64,000 nucleotides of DNA from Priestia aryabhattai B8W22 (GTDB lineage: Bacteria; Bacillota; Bacilli; Bacillales; Bacillaceae_H), in the NCBI RefSeq assembly GCF_000956595.1, contig NZ_JYOO01000015.1, forward strand, positions 58,266 through 122,265, in the 5' to 3' direction. Position numbers and translations under genes: made by a program. Of the stretch, positions 34,636-45,761 are shown one piece after another (within the stretch, counting starts at the first letter, position 1; the number at the start of each line of letters is the position of its first letter). Under the pieces are notes generated by a model. That model ran no database searches, was not told the origin of the DNA, and saw only the letters and a program-made list of their open reading frames with translations.

Positions 34636-36137
34636 CCTTTTACTCCTCCTGCTGTATAATAAAATAATTTTTCACTAGTTGCTTCTTCTTTGGATAATTC
34701 TTTCACGATTTTTCCGTTGTACATGACATAAATTCGATCCGCTACCCCTAGCAGCTCCTCGAATTCACAGGTTGCATAAACAACTCCTTTTTTCTGTGAC
34801 ACAAGACCTGTAATTAAGTCGAATATCTCTCGCTTAGAGCCGACATCGACTCCTTTAGTTGGTTCATCAAACAACAGCACGCTAGAGTCCGTAACAAGCC
34901 ATTTTCCGATTGCTACTTTCTGCTGATTTCCACCGCTTAACGTTCCAACTGACTGCTCGATAGAATGAGACTTTACGCCAACTTGCCCAGTCGTTTTCTG
35001 CGCTTTTTCTTTGATCTTTCCTCGCTTTAGAAACGAATAGTTTGTAAAGCGGGACAGACTTGGCAAAACTAAGTTATCGGCAATCGATTCATGAACAAAA
35101 ATTCCTTCTTTTCTTCGTTCTTCAGGAACAAGAGAAAGACCTTGTGCAATATAATAATAAGGCTGCTTATTCAACTTTAGCTTCTTGCCTTTTAACCGAA
35201 CGCTACCGCTGACATATTGCTCTAATCCAAATAGACTTCGGCAAAGCTCCGTTTTCCCTGCTCCTACAAGCCCTGCAATACCGACTACTTCTCCTTCTTT
35301 TACATGAAAAGAAATATTAGAAAGCCTCTCTGGAAGAGATAATGCTTCTACATGTAAAAGTTCGTTTCCGATTTCTACTGATTTTTTGATCCACTGTTTC
35401 ACAGAAGACGTTCCTAACATGAGCGTAATCACGTCTTCAACCGAAGTGTGTGACGTTGCTTTTGTAGCTACATAGCGTCCGTCTTTTAAAACAGTTAAAC
35501 AATCGCAAATATCGACCACTTCTTGAAGACGATGTGAAATGTAAATAATACCTACTCCATTTTTCTTCAGCTCTCTCATCACAGAAAACAATTGTTTCGT
35601 CTCTTCCACGCTAAGAGGTGCGGTTGGTTCATCCAAAATTAAATAGTCAACATTCTGTACAATTGCACGTGCAATAAGCACCTGCTGTTTTTCTGATAGA
35701 GTTAGATCAACAACATTTTTTTTAACGGATAAAGAAGAACCAAGTAAAGAAAGGGCTTCTTCCGCTTTCTTATAAATAGATTTCCAGTTTACAAATGTCT
35801 TGCTTTTCTTAGAAGTCTGTACGTCTAATACAATGTTTTCAGCTACTGACAGCGAAGGAATCAGCGCTACATCGACTTCTTGGTGTACAATGCCGATGCC
35901 GTGGCTCTTCGCTTCTTTAGGAGAAGAAATAGAGATTTCTCCTCCGTCTTTGTAGATTTTTCCTTCGTACTCGTCGTAAGCTCCGCACAATATTTTCATC
36001 AGAGTACTTTTACCGGCACCATTGGCTCCCAATAAAGCATGGATTTCCCCTTTTTGAACAGTAAAATCAACTTTGTTCAGCGCTTGAAAAGAACCAAAGT
36101 TTTTTGTAATGTTCTTCATTGAAAGCTCGTTCTTCAT
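34632..36137 (-). CDS. Sugar-type ABC transporter ATPase, RbsA family
   Basis: A 501-residue duplicated ATPase. Half 1 has Walker A GANGAGKST near residue 37 and a degenerate signature (LSEKQQ); half 2 has GLVGAGKTE and signature LSGGNQQKVAIGKWL. One intact and one weak signature is the normal RbsA/MglA pattern. It energises the RbsC-type permease gene that overlaps it. Gap to the binding-protein gene is 16 bases, with a GGAGGG site. Confidence 0.92.
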   Translation of the reverse strand: MKNELSMKNITKNFGSFQALNKVDFTVQKGEIHALLGANGAGKSTLMKILCGAYDEYEGKIYKDGGEISISSPKEAKSHGIGIVHQEVDVALIPSLSVAENIVLDVQTSKKSKTFVNWKSIYKKAEEALSLLGSSLSVKKNVVDLTLSEKQQVLIARAIVQNVDYLILDEPTAPLSVEETKQLFSVMRELKKNGVGIIYISHRLQEVVDICDCLTVLKDGRYVATKATSHTSVEDVITLMLGTSSVKQWIKKSVEIGNELLHVEALSLPERLSNISFHVKEGEVVGIAGLVGAGKTELCRSLFGLEQYVSGSVRLKGKKLKLNKQPYYYIAQGLSLVPEERRKEGIFVHESIADNLVLPSLSRFTNYSFLKRGKIKEKAQKTTGQVGVKSHSIEQSVGTLSGGNQQKVAIGKWLVTDSSVLLFDEPTKGVDVGSKREIFDLITGLVSQKKGVVYATCEFEELLGVADRIYVMYNGKIVKELSKEEATSEKLFYYTAGGVKG

Positions 36138-36153
36138 ATCTGTCCCTCCACTT

Positions 36154-37230
36154 CTACTCTTTTTTACCCCATTCTTCTACGTACTGACTAAGCTGATCCA
36201 TATTAATCGTTTGATTAGGCAAATCTGTTTGTTTGACTAAAACCGGATCAAAGGAATAATAACGAGGGATCTCTTGACCGGAAATCTTTTTAAGAAGCAA
36301 ATCAACCTGCTTTTCTCCTACTGAAGCTGGGTTTACAGCAGCTGACGCTTTCCACGGGCTGTTTTTTGCCTGCATCATTTGCAGATCTTCATCAGATAAG
36401 TCCACTCCGTATACTTTAATCTCGTCTCGTCCTGCTTCTTTAATCGCTCTTGTGACTCCTTTGGCAAATTCGTCCCAAGGTGCCCAAACAGCTGCAATGT
36501 CTCCTTTATTTGGATACTGCTTCAACACGGCTGCCATTTTATTTTGGGTGTCTAGAGAGGTGTTGTCTGTTGCGCTTCCGAACGTAGCAATTTGTTTTAC
36601 ATCTGGATAGCGATTCATCATAATTTTATAAATGCTGTCGCGTTTTTCCATCGGCGCAAATCCTCCAACAAACGCATATACAATGTTTCCTTTTCCATTA
36701 ATGTCCTGCATCATTTGTTTCAGGCCCTGCAGTGCAAGCATATAATCGTCTTGATCGATGGTTGTAACGCCTTCTACTTTTAATTCTACGTCTGTTGCAA
36801 TAACGGGAATTCCTTTTGCAATCGCGCGCTTCACGCCAGGTTCAAGAGTTTCAGCCCGGCCGTGGTCAATCATAATACCGGCAACATTTTGGTTAATAGC
36901 CGTGTCTAAATACGCAGCCATTTTAGATTGATCATTGTTTGAATCAGAAACGGATAGCTGTACTCCGGCTTTTTTAGCCGCTTTTGTCACACCTGTTATG
37001 TACTGAGCAGCGTGAGTGCCTGACGTAAATTCAGAAATAAGAGCAATTTTTGTATCTTTCGTAATCTTTTTTCCTTCTTGCTGTAAAGGCTTAGCAGAAA
37101 CCGCTTGCTGCGCTGGAGCTGCCTGTGCTTTCTCGTTTAGATTTGGCTGTTCTTTCGTGCAGGCAGCCAGCGCAAAAACTAGAAGCACGAGCAAAGTAAG
37201 TGGCCACAGCATTTTTTTACTCTTTTTCAT
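36154..37230 (-). CDS. Substrate-binding lipoprotein, ribose-binding-protein family
   Basis: A 358-residue periplasmic-binding-type lipoprotein (Peripla_BP_4 fold). The signal ends in LAACT, so Cys is lipidated, then KITKDTKIALISEF begins the first lobe. It contains ASVGEKQVDLLLKKISG near the C-terminus, typical of RbsB-like proteins. The start is the ATG of MKKSKKML, preceded by GGAGGA; the longer frame has no site and no signal at its N-terminus. It is the third-from-last gene of the mtnW-to-permease run. Confidence 0.9.
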   Translation of the reverse strand: MKKSKKMLWPLTLLVLLVFALAACTKEQPNLNEKAQAAPAQQAVSAKPLQQEGKKITKDTKIALISEFTSGTHAAQYITGVTKAAKKAGVQLSVSDSNNDQSKMAAYLDTAINQNVAGIMIDHGRAETLEPGVKRAIAKGIPVIATDVELKVEGVTTIDQDDYMLALQGLKQMMQDINGKGNIVYAFVGGFAPMEKRDSIYKIMMNRYPDVKQIATFGSATDNTSLDTQNKMAAVLKQYPNKGDIAAVWAPWDEFAKGVTRAIKEAGRDEIKVYGVDLSDEDLQMMQAKNSPWKASAAVNPASVGEKQVDLLLKKISGQEIPRYYSFDPVLVKQTDLPNQTINMDQLSQYVEEWGKKE

Positions 37231-37295
37231 GGTGTTCCTCCTATTAAACTTATTATTCACATAAAAATAGTTAGTTTTATAATAATCCAAAGAAT

Positions 37296-37323
37296 ACCCC
37301 GCTTTTAGATGTAAAAGCGGGGT
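37296..37323 (-). other. 12-bp perfect hairpin between mtnD and the binding-protein gene
   Basis: Arms 37296-37307 and 37312-37323, four-base loop. Only a poor T tract follows on the minus strand (ATTCTTTGG), so it may be a weak terminator or an mRNA processing/stability element that sets unequal expression of enzymes and transporter. Confidence 0.65.
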
Positions 37324-37352
37324 GATCATGACCTATGCTTTACAAGTAGTTG

Positions 37353-37868
37353 TTATGCGTAAATAGGTACCCATCCTTCAGTTGTCACGAAAATTCGGAC
37401 AGCGACTACTTTACGATCTTCCATTAGTGTAAAGTAGTGAAGAATGTTTTCTGGTACTGAAATTAAATCGCCCGGCTCTAATTCAACATCAAAAAATTCG
37501 CCGTCTTTTCCTTGAATAACAAAGATTCCATGACCGCTTACGATAAAGCGAACTTCGTCATCTGTATGAATATGCTTGCGCTGAAAGTTTTTTAACAATT
37601 CATCAATATTTGGTGTAGATTCCGATAACGAGATAACATCTTGAGCTTTATAGCCGCGGCGTTCCGAAATATCTTTAATATCCTCATCAAAAGCGTTTAG
37701 AATTTCTGTTTTTTCTTCATCAGTTAAATCATACTTTTCACGAAGATTTTCTGGAAGTTTTGTAATATCCCAGTTTTCATAAATAACTTCATTGTTTGCT
37801 AGAAAAGCTGATACTTCCTCTTGAGTTTCAATTCTTTTATTATTTGCATGTAAGCGAATTTGCGCCAT
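37353..37868 (-). CDS. mtnD: Acireductone dioxygenase
   Basis: Oxidises acireductone to the methionine precursor KMTB plus formate (Fe form). 171 residues, cupin fold. Metal ligands are in KHIHTDDEVRFIVSGHG (HxH...E) and a later His in ILHYF. AAGGAGGAAAC site before the ATG. Fourth gene of mtnWXBD. Confidence 0.95.
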   Translation of the reverse strand: MAQIRLHANNKRIETQEEVSAFLANNEVIYENWDITKLPENLREKYDLTDEEKTEILNAFDEDIKDISERRGYKAQDVISLSESTPNIDELLKNFQRKHIHTDDEVRFIVSGHGIFVIQGKDGEFFDVELEPGDLISVPENILHYFTLMEDRKVVAVRIFVTTEGWVPIYA

Positions 37869-37883
37869 TGTTGTTTCCTCCTT

Positions 37884-38522
37884 TTATAAATGCACCTTTG
37901 GCTTAATGCCTTTAAGTGATAGTAATTTCACATGGTAGCTAAATAGAAATTCATAGGCTTCTAGCGCTTTTTTTGTTTCAAACGCATTTTCCCCCCATAC
38001 CGTAATCCCATGGTTACGAATTAAAATCGCGCCTTGATCGCCTTTTATATGGTGAGAAAATTCTTCTGCTAATGTCGGAATATCAGCGTAATTCGGAATA
38101 ATCGGAACAGTAATTTCCGCATCTTCTTCCCAAATACCCAGCGCCTTAATAATTTCTTGACCCTTAAATGAAATAAGTCCTTCATCTCCGTACAGTTCAG
38201 AGATCACGTTGTTGTCAATTGTATGTACATGAAGACTGCACCCAGCATTCGTTAACTCGTAAATCTTAACGTGTAAAAGCGTTTCAGCAGAAGGCTTTAA
38301 ATGCGTTTCTTCTGCAGGTCTTCCATGTTGATCAACTAATAAAAAATCTTCATTTGTACGTTTTCTTTTGTCTTTTCCACTTGCTGATACAAAGAAAGTT
38401 GTCGGATTTTGGTCCACTTTAATCGCTAAGTTTCCGCTTGTGCCTAAGAACCAATCGCGCTCTGCCAACTCATCTTTTATATCCGCAAGCTCGTGTAATC
38501 TTTGCTGAGCCATGATACTCAT
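37884..38522 (-). CDS. mtnB: Methylthioribulose-1-phosphate dehydratase
   Basis: Dehydrates methylthioribulose-1-phosphate in methionine salvage. 212 residues, class II aldolase/adducin fold. The zinc His pair is in [11 protein letters not shown] and another His is in [22 protein letters not shown] is the phosphate-binding start. Its ATG overlaps the mtnX stop by four bases. Confidence 0.95.
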   Translation of the reverse strand: MSIMAQQRLHELADIKDELAERDWFLGTSGNLAIKVDQNPTTFFVSASGKDKRKRTNEDFLLVDQHGRPAEETHLKPSAETLLHVKIYELTNAGCSLHVHTIDNNVISELYGDEGLISFKGQEIIKALGIWEEDAEITVPIIPNYADIPTLAEEFSHHIKGDQGAILIRNHGITVWGENAFETKKALEAYEFLFSYHVKLLSLKGIKPKVHL

Positions 38523-39184
38523 GCTTTCACCTCTTCTGTTAATTCTTGTAAATGGTGAATCACATCATAAAAAGTAGAAAAAGGTCGATACGGTAGAGAT
38601 AGCTCTTCACATTTTTCAATTAAAAAGTCACGTGCAATGACCGTATCAGCTAATTTGGCAGCCTGCAAATCCGTAATTGAATCGCCAATAACAACCGTAT
38701 GATCTCTTTCATCTGCAAGACGGCGAATAATCGTTGGCTTACAGCAGCCGCAGTCATTTGTACACTGTTTATCACATGTATGAGGCCACGTAATGGAAAT
38801 ATGCTCACCGGAAAAATCAGATCCGTTGCAGTAGAGCATTTCCTCTGCAACTCGATTTCCCAAAAGTGGTTTTACAAAAAAGTCAATTCCTCCGCTTACA
38901 ATATAAAGCGGAATATGGTGCTCTTTTGTATAAGCAATAAAATCAGCAAATCCATCTCGAATAGCAGACGTCTCTAAAATATAAGAAATAATATCTTCCT
39001 TTAATTCTACGGGGAGCAAGGCAAACATTCGCCCTACTCCTTCTTGAATGGAGACGTGCTGTGCCAGTACGTCGTCTTTAATACTTTCCCACTCCGGAGG
39101 AGCAAATTTTTTCATAATAGCAATAATGTTATCGCTATTTGTGATTGTTCCATCAAAGTCACAAAAGATTTTTAACGATGTCAT
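38519..39184 (-). CDS. mtnX: 2-hydroxy-3-keto-5-methylthiopentenyl-1-phosphate phosphatase
   Basis: HAD phosphatase that makes acireductone. 221 residues with FCDFDGTIT at residues 6-14 (catalytic Asp pair), IVSGGIDFF near 95 and [13 protein letters not shown] near 170. A Cys-rich insert ([13 protein letters not shown]) is a feature of the Bacillus enzymes. The start was moved to the ATG that overlaps the mtnW stop as ATGA, with GAGGTG before it. Confidence 0.94.
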   Translation of the reverse strand: MTSLKIFCDFDGTITNSDNIIAIMKKFAPPEWESIKDDVLAQHVSIQEGVGRMFALLPVELKEDIISYILETSAIRDGFADFIAYTKEHHIPLYIVSGGIDFFVKPLLGNRVAEEMLYCNGSDFSGEHISITWPHTCDKQCTNDCGCCKPTIIRRLADERDHTVVIGDSITDLQAAKLADTVIARDFLIEKCEELSLPYRPFSTFYDVIHHLQELTEEVKA

Positions 39185-40425
39185 GCTTTCACCTCTACTG
39201 TTCCCCATAGTTGCAAAGCTTTTTGCAACTCTTTTGATTCTTCCGCTTTTTCGGCTAGTGTTTGATGAGAGAGTACGGCATCTATCGCCGCACGGAATGC
39301 TTTTCCTCCTCCGATAGCGCCGTCTGGATGACCGTGAACTCCGCCTCCTGCATTAATAATGCTGTCGATTCCAAAGTCTTTCACAAGCTGCGGTACCATT
39401 CCAGGATGAATTCCTGCTGAAGGAACCGGGAAAGACTGCTTATATTTGTATACAGGGCGAGTTAATTCGTAGGCAATGCCTGTCGTATCTTCAAGAGAAA
39501 GCGCTACGCTTCCGTATGGTGATGGAAACAGTGAGAAATCTGCTCCAGCTAAGCGCAATAGCTTTCCAAGCAGTAATGAATTTGAAAAACCGTAAAACTC
39601 TGATGGCGTAAGCGCTCCGCTAACAGCTGGGTGTGCCATAATCGGCAAGTTAATTTCGTCATCTTCTCGAAGTGCCTGCAGTACGTCTAACCCGTAAGCA
39701 AATACGTTGAATAAAAGAGCATCGGCTCCTAGCTCAGCTGCTTTTCTCGCTTTTTCTTTTAATTCGAACGTTCGACCCGTTAAATTAACAGCATACAGCG
39801 TGCGGTGTCCCGTTTTTTCGTATACTTCATTCAGTACTTTTTTTCCTTCTGTAACGCGAGCTTCAAAAGGTGTTCGTTCACTATCAAACAAAATCTCGTC
39901 GTCTTTAACCAAATCCACTCCGCCAAGCGCTTGCTCACGCAGCTGAGTTGTTAAGTACGTCATGTCTCTTCCAATCACGCCTTTAAAAATACTCATCACA
40001 AGCGGACGGTCATAAACGCCTAGTTTCTCTCGTATACCTTCTATTCCAAAGCGCGGTCCTGGGAATTCAGCTAATAATGCATCAGGAAAATCCAAGTCTA
40101 ATAATTTCACTTTTCCATCAAGTGATAGTTTTCCGAAAACCGTAACTAAAATAGCCGGTAAATCTCTTGAAAAGTTGGCAGTTGGATAAGCAATTTTGAC
40201 AATAGCCTGCTTAATTTCTCCGCCTAAATATCCGTTTACACGTTCGCAATCTTGAAGCTCAGTTACGGACATGACGCGCCCTTTATGCTTTTGAAGCTGC
40301 TGTTGATCTAAAAGCGGCAGATCTGTCCATGAGCCGACGGTTAGTCCTAAAGCGATTCCTTCCGCTTTTTTATGAAAATTCCCTTTATTGTCATGTAGTA
40401 AGTAGCTTGCAACGATTTCGCTCAT
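39181..40425 (-). CDS. mtnW: 2,3-diketo-5-methylthiopentyl-1-phosphate enolase (RuBisCO-like)
   Basis: RuBisCO-like protein acting as an enolase in methionine salvage. 414 residues, the same length as B. subtilis MtnW. The carbamylated-Lys motif [10 protein letters not shown] lies near residue 175. [10 protein letters not shown] and [10 protein letters not shown] are in the barrel's C-terminal half. The start is the ATG of MSEIVASY, with AAGGGAG before it; the longer frame would run back over the SAM riboswitch. First gene of the operon. Confidence 0.95.
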   Translation of the reverse strand: MSEIVASYLLHDNKGNFHKKAEGIALGLTVGSWTDLPLLDQQQLQKHKGRVMSVTELQDCERVNGYLGGEIKQAIVKIAYPTANFSRDLPAILVTVFGKLSLDGKVKLLDLDFPDALLAEFPGPRFGIEGIREKLGVYDRPLVMSIFKGVIGRDMTYLTTQLREQALGGVDLVKDDEILFDSERTPFEARVTEGKKVLNEVYEKTGHRTLYAVNLTGRTFELKEKARKAAELGADALLFNVFAYGLDVLQALREDDEINLPIMAHPAVSGALTPSEFYGFSNSLLLGKLLRLAGADFSLFPSPYGSVALSLEDTTGIAYELTRPVYKYKQSFPVPSAGIHPGMVPQLVKDFGIDSIINAGGGVHGHPDGAIGGGKAFRAAIDAVLSHQTLAEKAEESKELQKALQLWGTVEVKA

Positions 40426-40468
40426 TATGCTAAAAACTCCCTTGCTGTTTAATATCGTTAATAAAAAA

Positions 40469-40609
40469 ACCTCTTCTGTGATTAAGAAGAGGCTTTCGTT
40501 GCTCTTCTTATCTCTCAGCTGCTGCTGCAAGAATTAGCACCGTGCTTAACATGCGTTAAGTCGGTTGCCGGGCTTCATCGGGCTAGTCCCTCCACCTACT
40601 CTTAATAAG
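40469..40609 (-). ncRNA. SAM-I (S-box) riboswitch with terminator, mtnW leader
   Basis: The minus strand carries all S-box signature blocks: P1 pairing (40507-40512 with 40604-40609), GAGGGACTAGCCCGATGAAG, GCCCGGCAACCG, CACGGTGCTAATTC. The terminator stem (40470-40492), followed by seven T, overlaps an antiterminator partner. SAM should shut off mtnWXBD and, at least in part, the transporter genes behind. Confidence 0.95.
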
Positions 40610-40741
40610 AAAGTTGCTATTTATTTAAATTGAATTCGTAGATTATATACTAAATAAAAAATACCGCTAGGATTTATCGGTTATTAATCTCGTTAACTTC
40701 TTACATATTAAGCCAACTCAAAAAGGATTGTCAATGCGTTT

Positions 40742-41914
40742 TTAAAATAAATTTAATTTTTTTATTCGAGATACAGCTTCTCTCATACGCTCTTCATTCG
40801 TCAGCAGTCCTACGCGCACATAGCCTTCACCATATGTTCCAAAGCCTACTCCAGGCGCCACTACAACGTGGGCTTTTTCAAGAAGTAAATCTGAAAACTG
40901 TTCAGAAGTATATCCTTCAGGAACTTTTAACCATGCAAAAAAGGAGCCCGCTGGAGATGTAACATCCCAACCAATTTCTCGAAGTCCTTGAATAAAGGTA
41001 TTGCGTCTAGATTCATAGCGCTTAACTAAATCATTCACACATTGTTGAGATTCTAACAGAGCTGCGGCCGCGGCCTCTTGAACCGCTCCAAAGAGACTGA
41101 CATACATGTGATCTTGAAGAAGATTAATAGCTTCTACTACACTTTCATTTCCTACAGCAAATCCAACTCGCCATCCCGCCATGTTATACGTTTTAGAAAG
41201 AGTATAAATTTCAATTCCCGTCTCTTTTGCACCAGGAGTCTGTAAAAAGCTGATTGGCTTTTTACCATCAAATCCAATTGCTCCGTAGGCAAAGTCGTGT
41301 ACCACACAAATATCGTGCTTGGCAGCAAACGCCACGGTGTCTTCAAAAAACTCTGCTGTTGCCACTGCACCAGTAGGATTGTTCGGATAGTTTAAAAACA
41401 TGAGCTTTGCCTGTTCTTTGGCACTTTCACTTATCTCTTCGTATACGGGTAGAAAATGATTTCCAGCCGTGAGCGGCATCACTTCCATCTTTGCTTTTGC
41501 AAGCTCTACTCCAGACCAGTAATCAGGGTATCCAGGATCCGGAACCAGCACCGTGTCTCCAGGGTTTAATAAGCACTGCGGGATTTCAACAAGTCCACCC
41601 TTCCCGCCAAACAAAATAGCTACTTCTCTTTCAGGATCTACATCAACGCCATATTCTCGCTTATAAAAAGTCGCAACGGCCTCTTTCAAAAACTGGTGCC
41701 CCCGAAACGGAGAATATTTATGATGCATAGGATTAGCACTTGCTTTTTGCAGTGTTTCTACAATATGTGAAGGAGTAGGCTGATCAGGATTTCCCTGCCC
41801 TAAGTTAATAACGTCATGCCCTTGGGCCATTACTTTTCCTACCTTGCCTACAAGTGATGCAAAAAATTGTTTTGGTAAACTTTTTAATAGTTCCGATTGC
41901 TCAAATTGTTTCAT
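40742..41914 (-). CDS. mtnE: Methylthio-ketobutyrate (KMTB) aminotransferase
   Basis: PLP enzyme that converts KMTB to methionine. 390 residues, class I aminotransferase. The PLP Lys is in YTLSKTYNMAGWRVG near residue 236; NYPNNPTGAVA and GQGNPDQPTP match B. subtilis MtnE (YkrV) closely. AGAAGGTG precedes two adjacent ATG codons; the second, seven bases away, is preferred. It is divergent from mtnU. No S-box was seen in its own leader. Confidence 0.93.
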   Translation of the reverse strand: MKQFEQSELLKSLPKQFFASLVGKVGKVMAQGHDVINLGQGNPDQPTPSHIVETLQKASANPMHHKYSPFRGHQFLKEAVATFYKREYGVDVDPEREVAILFGGKGGLVEIPQCLLNPGDTVLVPDPGYPDYWSGVELAKAKMEVMPLTAGNHFLPVYEEISESAKEQAKLMFLNYPNNPTGAVATAEFFEDTVAFAAKHDICVVHDFAYGAIGFDGKKPISFLQTPGAKETGIEIYTLSKTYNMAGWRVGFAVGNESVVEAINLLQDHMYVSLFGAVQEAAAAALLESQQCVNDLVKRYESRRNTFIQGLREIGWDVTSPAGSFFAWLKVPEGYTSEQFSDLLLEKAHVVVAPGVGFGTYGEGYVRVGLLTNEERMREAVSRIKKLNLF

Positions 41915-42026
41915 CATCGCACACCTTCTCAAAAAATTCTTGAAATTCTAGTCACAAATAATATATTGTAATACTCAACTTGTAAAGTCATTTTTTTCAA
42001 CTACTAAAAAAAGGACGGATGATAAA

Positions 42027-42809
42027 GTGAGTGTAAAAATCACGTGTTTGCAGCTTGATATTGCGTTTGGAAACCCAACTAAAAACCGAAAATATATTCA
42101 ACAAAAAATGACGGAAGCCATGAAAGAAAATCCTGATATCCTTGTGCTTCCTGAGCTATGGGATACAGCTTATGATTTGACGCGGCTAGACGAAATTGCA
42201 GATGAGGAAGGACAGCAGGCCAAGCAATTAATCTCTCAGTTTGCTAAAACGAACGAAGTAAATATTGTGGCGGGTTCGATCGCGAAAAAAACAGAGCAAG
42301 GCGTCACGAATACGATGTATATTTTTGACCGAAAAGGTCGTGAAGTATCACAATACAGTAAACTGCACTTATTTAAATTAATGGATGAACACCTCTATTT
42401 AGAAGCAGGAACAACAAAAAATCTTTTTACACTTGAACAGTCTTTATGCGCAGGAGTTATCTGTTACGATATTCGTTTTCCAGAATGGATTCGGGTTCAT
42501 ACTAGCAGCGGAGCAGAAGTCTTGTTTGTTGTCGCTCAGTGGCCGGCTCCAAGACTTGCCCACTGGAAAGCACTGCTCATTAGCCGTGCAATCGAAAATC
42601 AATGCTATGTAATCGCGTGTAACCGTGTAGGCCAAGATCCTAATAACACATTTGCCGGACATTCCTTAGTCATCGATCCGTGGGGAGAAATAATCGCTGA
42701 AGCTGGCGATAGCGAAGAACTTTTAAGTGCTGACGTTAACCTGGAACTTGTAAAAGAAATTCGCAAACAAATTCCTGTCTTTACAGATCGCCGCACAGAA
42801 TTTTATTAA
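42027..42809 (+). CDS. mtnU: Omega-amidase, nitrilase family
   Basis: Carbon-nitrogen hydrolase; in this pathway it hydrolyses the alpha-keto acid amide left after transamination with glutamine. 260 residues with the full triad: Glu in VLPELWD, Lys in YSKLHLFKL and Cys in GVICYDIRFPEW. GTG start behind AAGGACGGAT. Neighbour of mtnE, as in B. subtilis. Confidence 0.9.
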   Translation: MSVKITCLQLDIAFGNPTKNRKYIQQKMTEAMKENPDILVLPELWDTAYDLTRLDEIADEEGQQAKQLISQFAKTNEVNIVAGSIAKKTEQGVTNTMYIFDRKGREVSQYSKLHLFKLMDEHLYLEAGTTKNLFTLEQSLCAGVICYDIRFPEWIRVHTSSGAEVLFVVAQWPAPRLAHWKALLISRAIENQCYVIACNRVGQDPNNTFAGHSLVIDPWGEIIAEAGDSEELLSADVNLELVKEIRKQIPVFTDRRTEFY

Positions 42810-42900
42810 TTATGTATTGACAGCGTTTTTTTTGCATGATACGATTTTCACCAGATAACATAAAATATTCAAACAAATCAAAATTGAATAAGTAATCGTA

Positions 42901-43096
42901 CTCTTATCAAGAGTTGGCTGAGGGATTTGGCCCTGTGAAGCCCAGCAACCGACCGTCATTCCATCCTAAGGTGGATCACACCCGTAAAACATGTTTTACA
43001 AAGGCACGGTGCTAATTCCAACAGAAAGTAATTCTTTCTGGCAGATAAGAGGTTTGAACACTACAATCAAGCCTCTTTCCAACGAAAGAGGCTTTT
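42901..43096 (+). ncRNA. SAM-I (S-box) riboswitch with terminator, mtnK leader
   Basis: The aptamer spans 42901-43051, with CTCTTATC at the start and GATAAGAG at the end, GGCTGAGGGATTTGGCCC, GAAGCCCAGCAACCG and GCACGGTGCTAATTCC. The terminator is an 11-bp stem (43069-43079 with 43084-43094) and T-rich tail. One peripheral arm is longer than in the mtnW copy. Confidence 0.96.
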
Positions 43097-43144
43097 ATAT
43101 TTTCTAAAATTATAAAAGCCTCCATAAATTCTTAAACCTATTAA

Positions 43145-44359
<1,215 letters not shown>

Positions 44360-44394
44360 CGAATAATGTATACAATGAAAGGATCGGTATCAGC

Positions 44395-45453
44395 ATGACA
44401 AATACACTATCACTTCCGCGCTCAGTGGAATGGAATGAATCATATATTACTTTATTAGATCAGCAGCAGCTTCCTGGCAAAGTTGAATATATTAAGCTGC
44501 AAACCATTAAAGACGTATGGGATGCTATCACTACCTTGAAAGTACGCGGAGCTCCTGCAATTGGCATTACGGCAGCTTTTGGTCTTGCTCTTTCTGCGCT
44601 TAGCTATGACACAGATTCAGTCAAAGAATTTAACAAAAAGCTAGCTCTTGATCAACAGTATTTAGCTAGTTCACGCCCTACTGCCGTCAATTTATTTTGG
44701 GCACTGGAACGCGTAGCGAAAAGCGCTGAATCCGCTTCGTCCGTTAATGAAGCTAAAACAAAAGTTGTTCATGAAGCTATTCAAATTCAAGTAGAAGATG
44801 AAGAAACGTGCTACCGAATTGGAGATCATGCTCTTTCTTTATTTAAAAAGAAAGATAAAATCATGACAATATGTAATGCGGGTTCAATTGCTACAGCTTA
44901 TTATGGAACAGCATTAGCACCTTTTCATTTATCTAAGCAGCGCGATATTCCGCTTGAAGTATTTGCTTGTGAAACAAGACCCGTTCTTCAAGGTTCTCGC
45001 TTAACAGCATGGGAACTTCAGCAGTCGGGAGTAGACGTTACGCTGATTACGGATAATATGGCCGCTCATACAATTAAAACAAAAGGAATTAATGGGATTA
45101 TTGTAGGTGCTGACCGCATTGCAGCAAATGGCGATACGGCTAACAAAATTGGAACATATGGACTTGCTCTTTTAGCGAAAGCATTCGGTATTCCATTTTA
45201 CGTAGCAGCACCGCAGTCCACATTTGATTTATCTATTCAAGACGGAAGCAGCATCCCTATTGAAGAACGTTCACCTAAAGAAGTAACGCACATTGGAGAT
45301 ACGCAAATTGCTCCAGACGGAATCTCCGTGTACAATCCAGCTTTTGATATGACGCCAAGCGAATTGATTACGGCCATTATTACAGAGCATGGAATTATCC
45401 ATTCCCCGTCTTTTGAATCCATTCAAAACGTTTTGCTGCAATCTGCTCAATAA
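44395..45453 (+). CDS. mtnA: Methylthioribose-1-phosphate isomerase
   Basis: Aldose-ketose isomerase, second step of salvage. 352 residues, eIF2B-alpha-like fold. [16 protein letters not shown], the active Cys in [10 protein letters not shown] near residue 163 and the Asp in [12 protein letters not shown] near residue 239 are all present. AAAGGA site before the ATG. Gap of 35 bases to mtnK. Confidence 0.96.
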   Translation: MTNTLSLPRSVEWNESYITLLDQQQLPGKVEYIKLQTIKDVWDAITTLKVRGAPAIGITAAFGLALSALSYDTDSVKEFNKKLALDQQYLASSRPTAVNLFWALERVAKSAESASSVNEAKTKVVHEAIQIQVEDEETCYRIGDHALSLFKKKDKIMTICNAGSIATAYYGTALAPFHLSKQRDIPLEVFACETRPVLQGSRLTAWELQQSGVDVTLITDNMAAHTIKTKGINGIIVGADRIAANGDTANKIGTYGLALLAKAFGIPFYVAAPQSTFDLSIQDGSSIPIEERSPKEVTHIGDTQIAPDGISVYNPAFDMTPSELITAIITEHGIIHSPSFESIQNVLLQSAQ

Positions 45454-45482
45454 AAAAAGCCGCTGTTATGCGGCTTTTTTTA
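45454..45482 (+). terminator. Terminator of mtnKA
   Basis: An 8-bp GC-rich stem (45456-45463 with 45470-45477), six-base loop, T tract. Confidence 0.9.
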
Positions 45483-45587
45483 TTGAGCAGTGGTTTCCAA
45501 CTGCATTTGTAACACAATTGTAACAGTACTCTCTTCTTTTTCTACATATATTATAGGAGATTTCTTTTAAATAAAGGAGGAGTAACT

Positions 45588-45752
45588 ATGAGTTCAGAGC
45601 AAAAAACAGATAAAAACAAAGCGCTGAATCGTAAGCAGCAATATCAGCTATTCGATTTATCTCAAGATGAAGAACTAAATTCCCTCCCTTCTCCTCAGCA
45701 AATTGACGGTGTTTTTGTGCAAGGAGAAGGCTGGAAATTAGACGGTGAATAG
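45588..45752 (+). CDS. 54-residue hydrophilic protein
   Basis: A short gene found by reading. A very strong AAAGGAGGAG site sits 7 bases before the ATG, with 54 codons and a TAG stop. The product has a Lys/Gln-rich head (KNKALNRKQQYQLFDLSQ) and an acidic tail (GEGWKLDGE). No membrane segment or Cys. A function is not recognised. Confidence 0.7.
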   Translation: MSSEQKTDKNKALNRKQQYQLFDLSQDEELNSLPSPQQIDGVFVQGEGWKLDGE

Positions 45753-45761
45753 CTATTTAAA

